A DNA stretch of 64,000 nt from Novipirellula aureliae. GTDB taxonomy: Bacteria; Planctomycetota; Planctomycetia; Pirellulales; Pirellulaceae. The notes under the pieces were generated by a model, which did not search any database, was not told the origin of the DNA, and was given only the letters and a program-made list of their open reading frames with translations. The stretch covers positions 1 through 64,000 of the forward strand of contig NZ_SJPY01000011.1 of the NCBI RefSeq assembly GCF_007860185.1. Reading direction: 5' to 3'. Below are positions 46,027 through 54,924 of the stretch, one piece after another; within the stretch, counting starts at the first letter, position 1; every line of letters starts with the position of its first letter. The translations under genes were made by a program, and so were the position numbers.

Positions 46027-48204
46027 ATGTCGTCCAAACCCGTTTCTAACGATGCTCATGCCTCGGCTTTGATCACCCTTGTTTTGAGCAACCGCGAATT
46101 GCGGGATCGCTTGGCGTCAATGCCCGCAGATGAGCAAACCGTGGTTCTATCGGGAACGGTGGAAAAAGCGTTTTTGTCACATCCTGCTTGGGAAAAGATG
46201 GCGAACGGGGCGGACCTTGAAACCATCGAGTTGCCCGAAAAGCCGGATCCAACGGAAACGATCCGAAAGCAGAAGTTGGATTGCCAGGATGTTGGATTCG
46301 TCCCTCTGAGAAAGGTTGCCACAATCGGAGGCATCAAAGGGGGAGTCAACGGATGCGAGGCGGAATACCGATTGGTTGGCCAACTCGGATCCGGCGGCAC
46401 TGGGATCGTTTACCAAGCTCATCAACGCGCCATCGATCGCGAGGTGGCCATTAAAGTGCTTCGCGACCATTTAGCGGTCGACCCTACATCGAGAGACCGT
46501 TTTCTTAGTGAAGCACGTGTGATTGGAGGACTCGATCACCCCAATGTCATTGCCTTGCATGAAGTTTGCGTCGACCAGGATGGTGGATTGTTCTATTCGA
46601 TGAAGCGAATTGATGGAGCAAGTTGGGATCAACAGATCAAGGAGAAGTCGGTCAAAGAAAATGTCCAAATCTTGACTCGCGTGGCGGATGCGATTCGTTA
46701 TGCGCACTCGCGTGGACTCGTCCACCGCGACATCAAACCTGAAAACGTTATGCTCGGGCGGTTCGGTGAAGTGCTACTTGCGGATTGGGGATTGGCGGTC
46801 CAGTATGAAGCGAGAGATCCGCTGATTGACAAACAGGATTGTTCTTCACAGGCGAATCGGCATACGATCGGCGGCACGCCTGCGTACATGGCTCCCGAGT
46901 TGGCGAGAGGTGACTATCGACAGGTCTCGTTCCAAACCGATGTTTATCTTCTCGGAGCGATTCTATTCCAAATCAAAACGGGCTATCCACCCCATCATGG
47001 CGAGACGTTACTCGAATGCATCCAGGCGGCCGCCGAAAACAAAATCCGCCCGACCAACGTGAAAACGGAACTGCTTGACATCGCGATGAAGGCGATGTCC
47101 ACGGACCCAGCCGACCGGTATCCAAATGTGGACGCGTTCTTAGCAGCGATCCATCAACAACGCGAACATGAGGAAAGCACGCGACTTGTCAAGCGTGTCG
47201 AAGAACATTTGACAACGGCGACCGCGGAGAACCATTACGAAGCGTTTCGCGTTTCGGGCGCGTTACTGGCTGAAGCACTGGAAATTTGGCCGGAGAATCG
47301 CCGCGCCTTGGATATCCGCGATCAGCTGAATCTCGAATTCGCTCGTGTAGCGACTAAACAAGGTGATCTCGACTTGGCATTGTCGCTCTATGATGCAGCG
47401 GGACATGGGACGAGTGAACGGGCGGCGCGAGTACGTCGTGAACGAGATCTACGGCTGGAAAACCGAGAAAAGGAATCTCGCTATAGTGTTTTGTTTACCC
47501 AGTCTCCCGAGGCGGGGCTGTTGGTGAGAATGTCGTCAGGTCGTGTCATCGAAGCGAATCAACAATTCAGCGACTTGATGGGATATCGAGAGGACGAAAT
47601 AGTTGGAAAGTTGATGTCTAAACTCAATGTTTGGGTTTCCGAAAAGCAGCGAGACGAGTTGATTTCTCGATTGGAAAAGAATGGTCGAATCGATAATTTT
47701 GAAGGGGTCTTCAAGCATCGCAATGGAACTCGTATTGATGTTTTGATTAGCGGTCGCATTGCGAGTTTGAACGGCGAGATGGTTCTGCTTTCAAGTATTC
47801 GAGACATCTCGCTGCGAAAGAAAGCCGAAAACGAGCTGAGGCAAAGCCGCCGCCGACTTCGCGAGCTACAAGCCTTGGCGGGGCTAGCGACCTGGTCTTA
47901 CGACGTGCAGAGCAAAGAGATTGTTTGGAATGATGAGGCCTTTGCATTGGCCGGCCGCAAGCCTGATCAAGGAGTTCCGAGTTTCGACGAATACCTCAAA
48001 GTGATTCACCCGGATGACCGCCGACGGATGAAAGAAGCGATCACTCAAGCGATCAAATCGGGTGCCGCTTATGAGATCAAAGTCCGCCAGAAAGGCGTTC
48101 ATAACCGCTATCGCACGCTCATTGTTCGCGGCCAACCGATCTTCGATGAAACGGGCAAGACGATTGAAGTTTACGGCGTGTTGATCCCGCAAAAGGACGG
48201 CTGA
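46027..48204 (+). CDS. Ser/Thr protein kinase with C-terminal tandem PAS domains
   Basis: The 725-residue protein has a Hanks-type kinase domain at about 115-385: GSGGTGIVYQ glycine loop, K143 in VAIKV, HRDIKPEN (233-240) with D235, DWG (253-255) in place of DFG, a common bacterial form, and GTPAYMAPE. A helical region (about 395-480) follows, then two PAS domains (about 485-600 and 615-720; WNDEAFALAGRKPDQG and HPDDRRRM in the second). No histidine-kinase, cyclase or DNA-binding output follows. No transmembrane segment is seen, so it is cytoplasmic. The PAS pair presumably senses a ligand or redox state and controls the kinase. Confidence 0.92.
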   Translation: MSSKPVSNDAHASALITLVLSNRELRDRLASMPADEQTVVLSGTVEKAFLSHPAWEKMANGADLETIELPEKPDPTETIRKQKLDCQDVGFVPLRKVATIGGIKGGVNGCEAEYRLVGQLGSGGTGIVYQAHQRAIDREVAIKVLRDHLAVDPTSRDRFLSEARVIGGLDHPNVIALHEVCVDQDGGLFYSMKRIDGASWDQQIKEKSVKENVQILTRVADAIRYAHSRGLVHRDIKPENVMLGRFGEVLLADWGLAVQYEARDPLIDKQDCSSQANRHTIGGTPAYMAPELARGDYRQVSFQTDVYLLGAILFQIKTGYPPHHGETLLECIQAAAENKIRPTNVKTELLDIAMKAMSTDPADRYPNVDAFLAAIHQQREHEESTRLVKRVEEHLTTATAENHYEAFRVSGALLAEALEIWPENRRALDIRDQLNLEFARVATKQGDLDLALSLYDAAGHGTSERAARVRRERDLRLENREKESRYSVLFTQSPEAGLLVRMSSGRVIEANQQFSDLMGYREDEIVGKLMSKLNVWVSEKQRDELISRLEKNGRIDNFEGVFKHRNGTRIDVLISGRIASLNGEMVLLSSIRDISLRKKAENELRQSRRRLRELQALAGLATWSYDVQSKEIVWNDEAFALAGRKPDQGVPSFDEYLKVIHPDDRRRMKEAITQAIKSGAAYEIKVRQKGVHNRYRTLIVRGQPIFDETGKTIEVYGVLIPQKDG

Positions 48205-48253
48205 GCAGAGCGTTCGGCGTCACTCGATCGTCCGCTCGTTTTTTCGAGGGTGC

Positions 48254-50038
48254 TCACCTATCGGTTTCCAAGCCATGGCTTGCTGGCGATGTTCCAACTT
48301 CCTCTCGTTGCTCTAATTCGTGGTTGAGGATTTCCAGCAACGTTTGCAAGAACACGACAACCATTGGCCCGACGAGAATTCCAATTGGGCCGAACACTTT
48401 GACACCGCCCAAGACACTTAGCAGTGCGAATAGCGGATGCAGTTGGGATCGTCCTTGTAACACGTAAACCTTGATGACATTGTCAATCGATGAGATGATA
48501 ACAACACCATAGATTGCTAGCGCGCCAGCTTCCATCCACTGCTGTTCGACCAGCCCTAACCATAATGTCGCTGGAACCCAAACCGATGCCGCCCCTAAAA
48601 AGGGGACAAGTGCCATCAACGTGGTCGCTAAAAACAATAGTACGACCGACTCAAATCCGAGCGTCCAAAATCCGATGCCCGCCAAGATGCCTTGTATCAA
48701 GGCACTCAGCGCACTCGCCAAAACCACCGCGCGACTGGTTCGATCAAACTCTAGCAACAAGCGTCTTTCATAATTGTCATCGAGTGGGCTAAGCCGCATC
48801 AATGTCCGGATCATGGCGGCACCGTCGACCAAAAAGAAGTAGACCGAAATGACCAACACAACCATTCCAATCAAAATCTGCAGAAAATAGCTTCCCGTTG
48901 CACTGGTCAGACTGACGAAGCGAGGTTGTAGTGTTTCTCTTGCGCGGACCAACAGTTTTTTGAAATCTTCGGCGCTCGGATTCGCTACCAATTTTACTTG
49001 ACTACGAAAGGAGCCACCTAGCAGTATTTTCATCCAAGAGCGAATTGCCGCTGATGCAATGACACTCTTCTGGTGAAATTGTTCGTCCGCCGTCAATTGG
49101 TCGACGACTTCCTCCTGCTCTTCGACGCCTTCGCTCGGCTCTGGCAACAACAGGTCCAATGGTCCATGCTTGGTAGGTGCAAGCGAGCGGCGCAGTTCTT
49201 CGAGGCGGTCGATTGCAACGGTCGCTGCAGCATTTGCGGTCACGGGACCGTCCACTTCCTGCTGTAAAAAAACGATCAAATTCTCGGCTTCGTTCAATTC
49301 GGCTTCGACCAATTCCCGATTGTCCGACCGCTGCTCGAAAGAGGACAATACCTGAATGAATTCGCTTAGCGGGGTGTCCGAGTCGAGCTTTGCTCGCTGC
49401 TCATCATTCAAGGATGAAGCGCTGATTGCATCGGTCAATTGATCGAGCCGCCTGAATTTCTCGGCATGCGGAAGCGAAATACCAACTTGCTCTCGCGCTC
49501 GGTCGAGGGCGGTTTCAATATCCCTAAAATTCATCTGGCTAACCATCGATGTGAACTGACTCGTCGCGACGGACAGGACGACAATGATTGGCATGAGCAC
49601 GAGGGTCAAAATCAAAAAAGTTGTCGCAACGGCGGCCGTCCGCCGGCGATTCCCGATTCGGGTATAGATCCAATCGTACACGGGGTGGAAGATGACGACT
49701 AGCAAAGCGGAGAGGAACAACGGCACGAAAAAGCCGGCCATCACCCGGTAAAACAATGCACCAACCGCCACGATGCCAAGCAACAACATGACGACCGACA
49801 GAATTCTTGACAACGACGGGAGCCGGTTCAAGCGATCGGTTACCGAGCTGGGAATGTCTGGTGGGCGAGCGGCGTTCGCTATCGGAGCGGCGTCGGGAAC
49901 CTTCGCCTTCTGTTCCGAATCGGCTGGCGGATCGGTGGGCGGATCGGCGGGCGGATCGGCGGGCGGATTAAGATCGGGTTTGGGCTCCGATGCCGGCTTG
50001 GGATCGACTGGCCGTTTCCTTGCTCGTCGTTTCGTCAT
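48254..50038 (-). CDS. AI-2E family (PerM/DUF20) membrane protein
   Basis: The 594-residue protein belongs to the eight-helix AI-2E/PerM transporter family. The N-terminus (about 1-50) is a proline/aspartate repeat region (PPADPPADPPTDPPAD). Helices start near residue 80. A large soluble insert of about 200 residues, helical and rich in Glu, lies between the early and late helices, longer than in most members. The C-terminal part has LVPFLGAASVWVPATLWL and GGVKVFGPIGILVGPMVVV, the family signature. Its start overlaps the stop of the upstream HtrA-like gene (ATGA), so it belongs to that operon. The substrate is unknown. Confidence 0.85.
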   Translation of the reverse strand: MTKRRARKRPVDPKPASEPKPDLNPPADPPADPPTDPPADSEQKAKVPDAAPIANAARPPDIPSSVTDRLNRLPSLSRILSVVMLLLGIVAVGALFYRVMAGFFVPLFLSALLVVIFHPVYDWIYTRIGNRRRTAAVATTFLILTLVLMPIIVVLSVATSQFTSMVSQMNFRDIETALDRAREQVGISLPHAEKFRRLDQLTDAISASSLNDEQRAKLDSDTPLSEFIQVLSSFEQRSDNRELVEAELNEAENLIVFLQQEVDGPVTANAAATVAIDRLEELRRSLAPTKHGPLDLLLPEPSEGVEEQEEVVDQLTADEQFHQKSVIASAAIRSWMKILLGGSFRSQVKLVANPSAEDFKKLLVRARETLQPRFVSLTSATGSYFLQILIGMVVLVISVYFFLVDGAAMIRTLMRLSPLDDNYERRLLLEFDRTSRAVVLASALSALIQGILAGIGFWTLGFESVVLLFLATTLMALVPFLGAASVWVPATLWLGLVEQQWMEAGALAIYGVVIISSIDNVIKVYVLQGRSQLHPLFALLSVLGGVKVFGPIGILVGPMVVVFLQTLLEILNHELEQREEVGTSPASHGLETDR

Positions 50039-52026
50039 ATTGCTTGGAGTCCTCGAACCCAGGTCAACAAATCTTCTTGGGTCACTTCACCACCCCGGAC
50101 GACGGGGAACCCCGTTTTTTGAAGGGTTGGTGCCCAGGTAGGCAATTCATCTTTTGAAGCGATCGGCAACAAGATCTGCAGCGATGCTTCTGCGTCATTT
50201 TCACGAAGGCGAACCGCAGGTGGACGCGTCTTCGCGGCAACCGCGACACCATAGAAGGTATGGTTAGACGACAATGCAACCGCCACGGCCATCGAATCGG
50301 CCGCAGCGGCTTTGCCTCCTGCGACCGCAGCGGGTGAAGCGATCGCGACGGATTGGGGATCAATCGACTGGCTCTTTTGAATCGAAGCTGCAAACTTCGC
50401 CATCACTTCAATTTCTTTTGGCTGCCAACGCTCATTCGATTCAGGCATCACCGCACAAACCACGACCCCCAGTTCCTGGGCAGCTTTTTGCCACGATTCC
50501 AATACCTTTGTCGATACGTCTTCACCTGGATTTAGTAGCAGAATCAGCAACCCCAATGGCCCTCGTTTCTCATCGTCGCCAGGAATTAAAACGGCAGCCT
50601 CGTTCGCGGAGTCTGGCAACTTTAGTGCTTCGATTTTCCACTTGCCCGATGTTGCCGAATGATCCGGCGGCAATTTCTGGATGGACGACGCGTCGATCGT
50701 TTCCGGGATCACGCTTACCGTCCTTGATTCACCGGATCGGTCAATTGTCAACACAATCTCTTTGCCCTCTTCCGACGCAATCAGTTGTCTCCTTAGAAAG
50801 TCAATATTTGCAATCGGGACTTCCCCGAGTTTTAGGACGACGTCGCCGACTTCGAGTTTTCCATCGCTGGGGCTTTCCGGAACGATATGTTCGACGACAA
50901 CCTTTGTCCTTTCCTGCTCGGGATCTTCAGGATTGTCGACTGAAATATTTGCGGCCATCACACCGAGCCGCTGTGGCGTCAACGGCGGGATGGAATCCGT
51001 CAGTGTGATTTGCAACGTTTGCGAACCACCATCACGCATGATTTCCATCTGGATCTCGTCGCCGGCATCAAATCGGCCAAGCACTTGGCGGATTTCTTGT
51101 TGGCGCTGAACCTTCACACCTTCAATCGACTTGATCACATCGCCCGCTTTCAATCCAGACGATTCGGCAGGCGAGCGAACTCGGACCGCGGCCACTTTGG
51201 TGTCGTTTTCATACGGATCTTTGCTGTTGGGAACGAAACCCATCAAGCCTTTCTTGATGTTTTCTCCTTCCTTCATTCGTGGTAGATTTTTTTTGATAAC
51301 CGAAAGTGGGACGGCGAATGCAATCCCTGAGTCGTACCAACTTGTAGCCTCTTCGGCGCCGCCTGCCGCGACTGCAGGAATCGAAATGCCAAGCGGATTG
51401 CCATGCAAATCGACCAGCAATCCGCCGTAGAACGATGGTGAAATTCGAGCGTCAAACTGCAGAGCAACACCATCGAGCCGATCTTGACCGCTGAGAATAC
51501 CACGGCTGACAAGTGGTGCGGCATCACTTCCGTAACGTCCGACTGCGACCGTGGTTTGGCCGATTTCAAGGGACGCCGATTCAGGAAAATCGATGGCGGT
51601 CAATTTGGACTTCGCTTCCATTTTCAACAACACTAAATGGCGATGGAAGTCTTGCGCAACGACCTTGGCCGCATGGCGGGTTTGATCGGGCAGCATCACA
51701 AGCAGGCTAGCCGAAGGACGGCGAACGACAATGTCCGAGACGATCACATAGCCGTCCGAATCGACGACAACTCCGCTTGTTGGCGCGTCCTGCTCGACGT
51801 CACCATTTGCACCTCCCGTACCGCCGATCACTTCGACCATCACGATCGACGGCAAAACTTCATTTGCTGCACTGCGTACCGCTTCAGACATCAATTGGCG
51901 ATACTCAAAATCTTGTGCGCGAGAGGAATCTGACATGAGTGTCGAGACCAGCATAGCGAATAATGCCACACCAAAGAACGGGTTGCGAAGGTGATGAAAC
52001 GTCATGACGATGGACTTCGGATTCAT
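50035..52026 (-). CDS. HtrA-like PDZ protein lacking the catalytic triad
   Basis: The 663-residue exported protein follows the DegP plan: protease-like domain (about 45-240), PDZ 1 (about 250-345), PDZ 2 (about 350-440), then a C-terminal domain of about 200 residues. The catalytic residues are replaced: Ile99 in VIVSDIVV where His is expected, His130 in HRHLVLLKM where Asp is expected, and Tyr200 in SPSFYGGLLV where Ser is expected in NPGNSGG. It should be a non-proteolytic scaffold or regulator. Both PDZ domains look intact (SSGLKAGDVIKSIEG; KLEVGDVVLKLGE). Confidence 0.85.
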   Translation of the reverse strand: MNPKSIVMTFHHLRNPFFGVALFAMLVSTLMSDSSRAQDFEYRQLMSEAVRSAANEVLPSIVMVEVIGGTGGANGDVEQDAPTSGVVVDSDGYVIVSDIVVRRPSASLLVMLPDQTRHAAKVVAQDFHRHLVLLKMEAKSKLTAIDFPESASLEIGQTTVAVGRYGSDAAPLVSRGILSGQDRLDGVALQFDARISPSFYGGLLVDLHGNPLGISIPAVAAGGAEEATSWYDSGIAFAVPLSVIKKNLPRMKEGENIKKGLMGFVPNSKDPYENDTKVAAVRVRSPAESSGLKAGDVIKSIEGVKVQRQQEIRQVLGRFDAGDEIQMEIMRDGGSQTLQITLTDSIPPLTPQRLGVMAANISVDNPEDPEQERTKVVVEHIVPESPSDGKLEVGDVVLKLGEVPIANIDFLRRQLIASEEGKEIVLTIDRSGESRTVSVIPETIDASSIQKLPPDHSATSGKWKIEALKLPDSANEAAVLIPGDDEKRGPLGLLILLLNPGEDVSTKVLESWQKAAQELGVVVCAVMPESNERWQPKEIEVMAKFAASIQKSQSIDPQSVAIASPAAVAGGKAAAADSMAVAVALSSNHTFYGVAVAAKTRPPAVRLRENDAEASLQILLPIASKDELPTWAPTLQKTGFPVVRGGEVTQEDLLTWVRGLQAI

Positions 52027-52055
52027 ACGAATGTGTTGATAAGTTTAAAAAACAA

Positions 52056-53075
52056 TTAGGGCGTGATCATTACAGAAAGAATCTCGGAAGCGCGTTGGAT
52101 CGTAAGCTCCACAGGATCGCGGCGGTCGATGGTCCGCAAAAGTTGACGGATTGAACGTTGTCCATCGATGCGGCGTCCGTTGATTAACAGAATCAAATCA
52201 TCGGGCTGCAATCGAGCCTTTGCCGCCAAACTATTCTCGGCAACGTCATCAACGTACGCTGGCGTGGATTCCAAGATATCGGGAATCAAGATCAAGCCGA
52301 TCGTGGCCAAAGAATGCGATTGATCACGGGGTAACATTTTCTCTTCGGGATCGATATTTTCGGTCACTCGGCCCGCAATGATGTCGCCGAGTGTTTTCCG
52401 AAGCGTGGAAGCAGGCAATGCATAGTTGAGCCATACGCCGGTCGTTCGATCACGCAGTTCTTTGCCAAGCATACCTATCAATTGGCCGTTTCCATTGATC
52501 AAAGCACCGCCCGCAGCCCCAGGATTGTTGGCGACCAAATCGAGTATGAACACGGTTCCTCGGTATGGCGTTTTAAAGGTCCCACGCCGCGCATCGAGTG
52601 TCGAGACCGATGCGATGCTCCCCTGCATCACGCTTGCCGGTTCTTGCCCAGCGGCAATGTTAAATAGATTACTGATGGCCAATACAGGGTCGCCCCAGTT
52701 CACTCTTATTTCGTCATCAATGCGAAAGAAAGGCAGCCCCGTAGCCTCGATCTTTAGAACGGCCAAATCGAGTGCCGGTTCGAAGCCGACGATGGTGGAA
52801 TCAAAGCGTTGCCCATCGTTCAATACGACCGTAGGTTCGACGTCGAGGACGTAGCTCCAAGCGGTTGCGATATGGCCTTCGGGAGAAATCAAAAAGCCGC
52901 TTTGGTAGGCTTCCAACCCGGCGATCCCGCCAGCGCCATAAACTTTTACGACGCGAGCTTGAGCGTCTTCACAGGCTTGTTCCAGTGAAGGTTGCGCTTG
53001 GCAAACATTGGTAGCCGTCGCCAAAAACACAAAGACCATTGCGGTCGGGCGAGCAAAATAGGGCATCTTATTCAT
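52056..53075 (-). CDS. Second HtrA-like protein with degenerate triad
   Basis: I start it at the ATG at 53075, with AAGGAA nine bases before it; this overlaps the end of the upstream protease gene by eight bases. The 339-residue protein has a signal peptide, a trypsin-like domain and one PDZ domain (about 245-335; LQPDDLILLINGRRIDGQ). Asp103 is kept (ALDLAVLKIE), but the histidine position reads TAWSYV and the serine position is Ala188 (NNPGAAGG). It is probably inactive and may pair with the active homologue next door. Confidence 0.85.
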   Translation of the reverse strand: MNKMPYFARPTAMVFVFLATATNVCQAQPSLEQACEDAQARVVKVYGAGGIAGLEAYQSGFLISPEGHIATAWSYVLDVEPTVVLNDGQRFDSTIVGFEPALDLAVLKIEATGLPFFRIDDEIRVNWGDPVLAISNLFNIAAGQEPASVMQGSIASVSTLDARRGTFKTPYRGTVFILDLVANNPGAAGGALINGNGQLIGMLGKELRDRTTGVWLNYALPASTLRKTLGDIIAGRVTENIDPEEKMLPRDQSHSLATIGLILIPDILESTPAYVDDVAENSLAAKARLQPDDLILLINGRRIDGQRSIRQLLRTIDRRDPVELTIQRASEILSVMITP

Positions 53076-54912
53076 CGACGGATTCCTTTTCGTTATTCGC
53101 TTCGCCGTTGTTTTCCCACGAATCGACGTGGATCCGAAGTACCGACTCGATTCCATAACGCAGGTCGAGCGTGATGGGTATAGCGTTGGGATCGTCAACA
53201 GGCCGTGTGATCCAAAGCTCCGCCGGATCTTCGTCTCGGTCAGCGAAAACTTCGATTGCTTCGACAAGTTCACTCTCGGGATGCGACAAAAAGCGAACTT
53301 CAAGTTCACCGTCGTTGGCAACCATACAATCCCGAAGCGGTCTCTCGCCCGCCAGCGGCATCGTGCCTAGATAGATCGTTTCACCAAACTTTTTGGGGCC
53401 ATCAATAAGCATTCGCTGCCAAGCGGCAAGTGCTGGCAAAATGCCGGCAAAGTTTTGAGCGTCAACGTTATCATACAAATCGGCCTTCGTCTTGGGTTCC
53501 ACCGCAACATCGCCAACCACGATCGCCAACTTATCGGTGGTGACAGAGATTGCAACATCACGCCCGTCGTCTGTTTTTCCGCGAATATTCCAAGCGATCG
53601 TGTCGGAGTCCTCTTTTGCAGGAAACTGTTTTCGCAAACGGGTGATAAAACGCTCTTGCTGAATTTCATTGAACGCGTAGTTGGCAAAACCTCGTTTCGC
53701 TTCATAAAGGGATGCAACGGCTGGGGGGATTGGATTGGACGCATCGCCATTCGGAGCCAATCGGGGAGTCGCTTTTTTTTCCCCGTCGGGTTCATCGCTG
53801 CCGCCTTCCTCTTCTTTCGGTGGCTTTTTCAGGGGGGGTGGCGGAGGCATTGCACCCGCCATTTTGGTGAGCAGTTCGTCTTGGCGATGGACACTTCGCA
53901 GCCGCACGAGTGTATGGACCGTTTCACCTTGGTTGCGATAAACCAACTTCACTCGCCACCCGGCTGGCAACGTCGCTAAGACATTTTGCAACTCGTTGGC
54001 AGTATGAACGACACGCCCATCGACTTCCAAAATCTCAGCCGAATAGGTTAAACCGCGACGGTAGGCGTCACTCGATTCCAGAATGTTCGACACACGGACG
54101 CCGCCATCGGAATCGCTCGCGACGGTCGCTCCGAGCGTGGCGTGATCGACGATCCGCCCACTGTGCAGGTAGCCGATGAAATTCTTGGCTTGGTTGATAC
54201 TGATCGCATAGCCGACACCAACATTGACGCGGCCGCGTTTCTCGAACGAGCACCGGCCGACAATGCCGAGCAATTCTCCCTCGGCGTTGTAGATCGGGCC
54301 ACCTGAATTGCCAGGGTTGACTGACGCATCGGTTTGTAAACAATCCGCATATTCAAGTAGTGTTCCCGAAGGGTATTGGTAGCGTCCAACGCCGCTCAAA
54401 ATTCCCCATGTCACGGTGGGTTGCAAGTTGGAAGCCAATAAGAACGGGTTTCCGATCACCATCACCCAATCACCTGCGGACGCCAATCGACTGTCGGCCA
54501 TCGTTGCGTAGGGAAAATCGTCTCGCCCGAGTAGTTTGATCAATGCAAGATCACCGACGGGATCAATTCCCACGATCACCGCGTCGTAAATGTTGCCGTC
54601 GCTTAGTCCACACCGCATAAAGGAGCCCGCTGGTGAGGTGACATGAAAGTTGGTCAGAGCAAACCCGTCGGGCGAGATCAGCACCCCGCTGCCACCACCT
54701 CCGCCGCCAGGAACAAAGACGCATACGGTTGACGGCACTGCGCGAGCGATCGCATCAATCCGTTGCTGTTCCGCCTCCGCCAACCTCGGATTTAGGGTCA
54801 ACGGCCCGTCCTTTGCGGCCAATATCGCAGGGCAGCAAAGGCAGCCGAAAATCGCGACTCCCGCTAATCGCAACGCTGCGATCGGAAACCTTGTTGATGT
54901 CATGTCTTTCAT
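53068..54912 (-). CDS. HtrA/DegP-type serine protease, triad intact
   Basis: This exported protease has H90 (TNFHV), D121 (GDLALIKL) and S203 (NPGNSGGP). The signal peptide runs to about residue 33. One PDZ domain (about 255-345) follows, then a linker with poly-proline (MPPPPPLKKPPKEEE) and a C-terminal domain of about 200 residues without a name. Length is 614 residues; typical DegP has about 450, so the C-terminal extension is unusual. AAAGG precedes the start. It is the only catalytically complete member of three HtrA-like genes in the operon. Confidence 0.9.
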   Translation of the reverse strand: MKDMTSTRFPIAALRLAGVAIFGCLCCPAILAAKDGPLTLNPRLAEAEQQRIDAIARAVPSTVCVFVPGGGGGGSGVLISPDGFALTNFHVTSPAGSFMRCGLSDGNIYDAVIVGIDPVGDLALIKLLGRDDFPYATMADSRLASAGDWVMVIGNPFLLASNLQPTVTWGILSGVGRYQYPSGTLLEYADCLQTDASVNPGNSGGPIYNAEGELLGIVGRCSFEKRGRVNVGVGYAISINQAKNFIGYLHSGRIVDHATLGATVASDSDGGVRVSNILESSDAYRRGLTYSAEILEVDGRVVHTANELQNVLATLPAGWRVKLVYRNQGETVHTLVRLRSVHRQDELLTKMAGAMPPPPPLKKPPKEEEGGSDEPDGEKKATPRLAPNGDASNPIPPAVASLYEAKRGFANYAFNEIQQERFITRLRKQFPAKEDSDTIAWNIRGKTDDGRDVAISVTTDKLAIVVGDVAVEPKTKADLYDNVDAQNFAGILPALAAWQRMLIDGPKKFGETIYLGTMPLAGERPLRDCMVANDGELEVRFLSHPESELVEAIEVFADRDEDPAELWITRPVDDPNAIPITLDLRYGIESVLRIHVDSWENNGEANNEKESVDE

Positions 54913-54924
54913 CGTTACCTTTGC

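Noticed and set aside
50274-51008. Plus-strand 244-residue frame opposite the HtrA-like gene
   Set aside because: Antisense shadow with Pro/Arg/Ser-rich composition and no ribosome-binding site.
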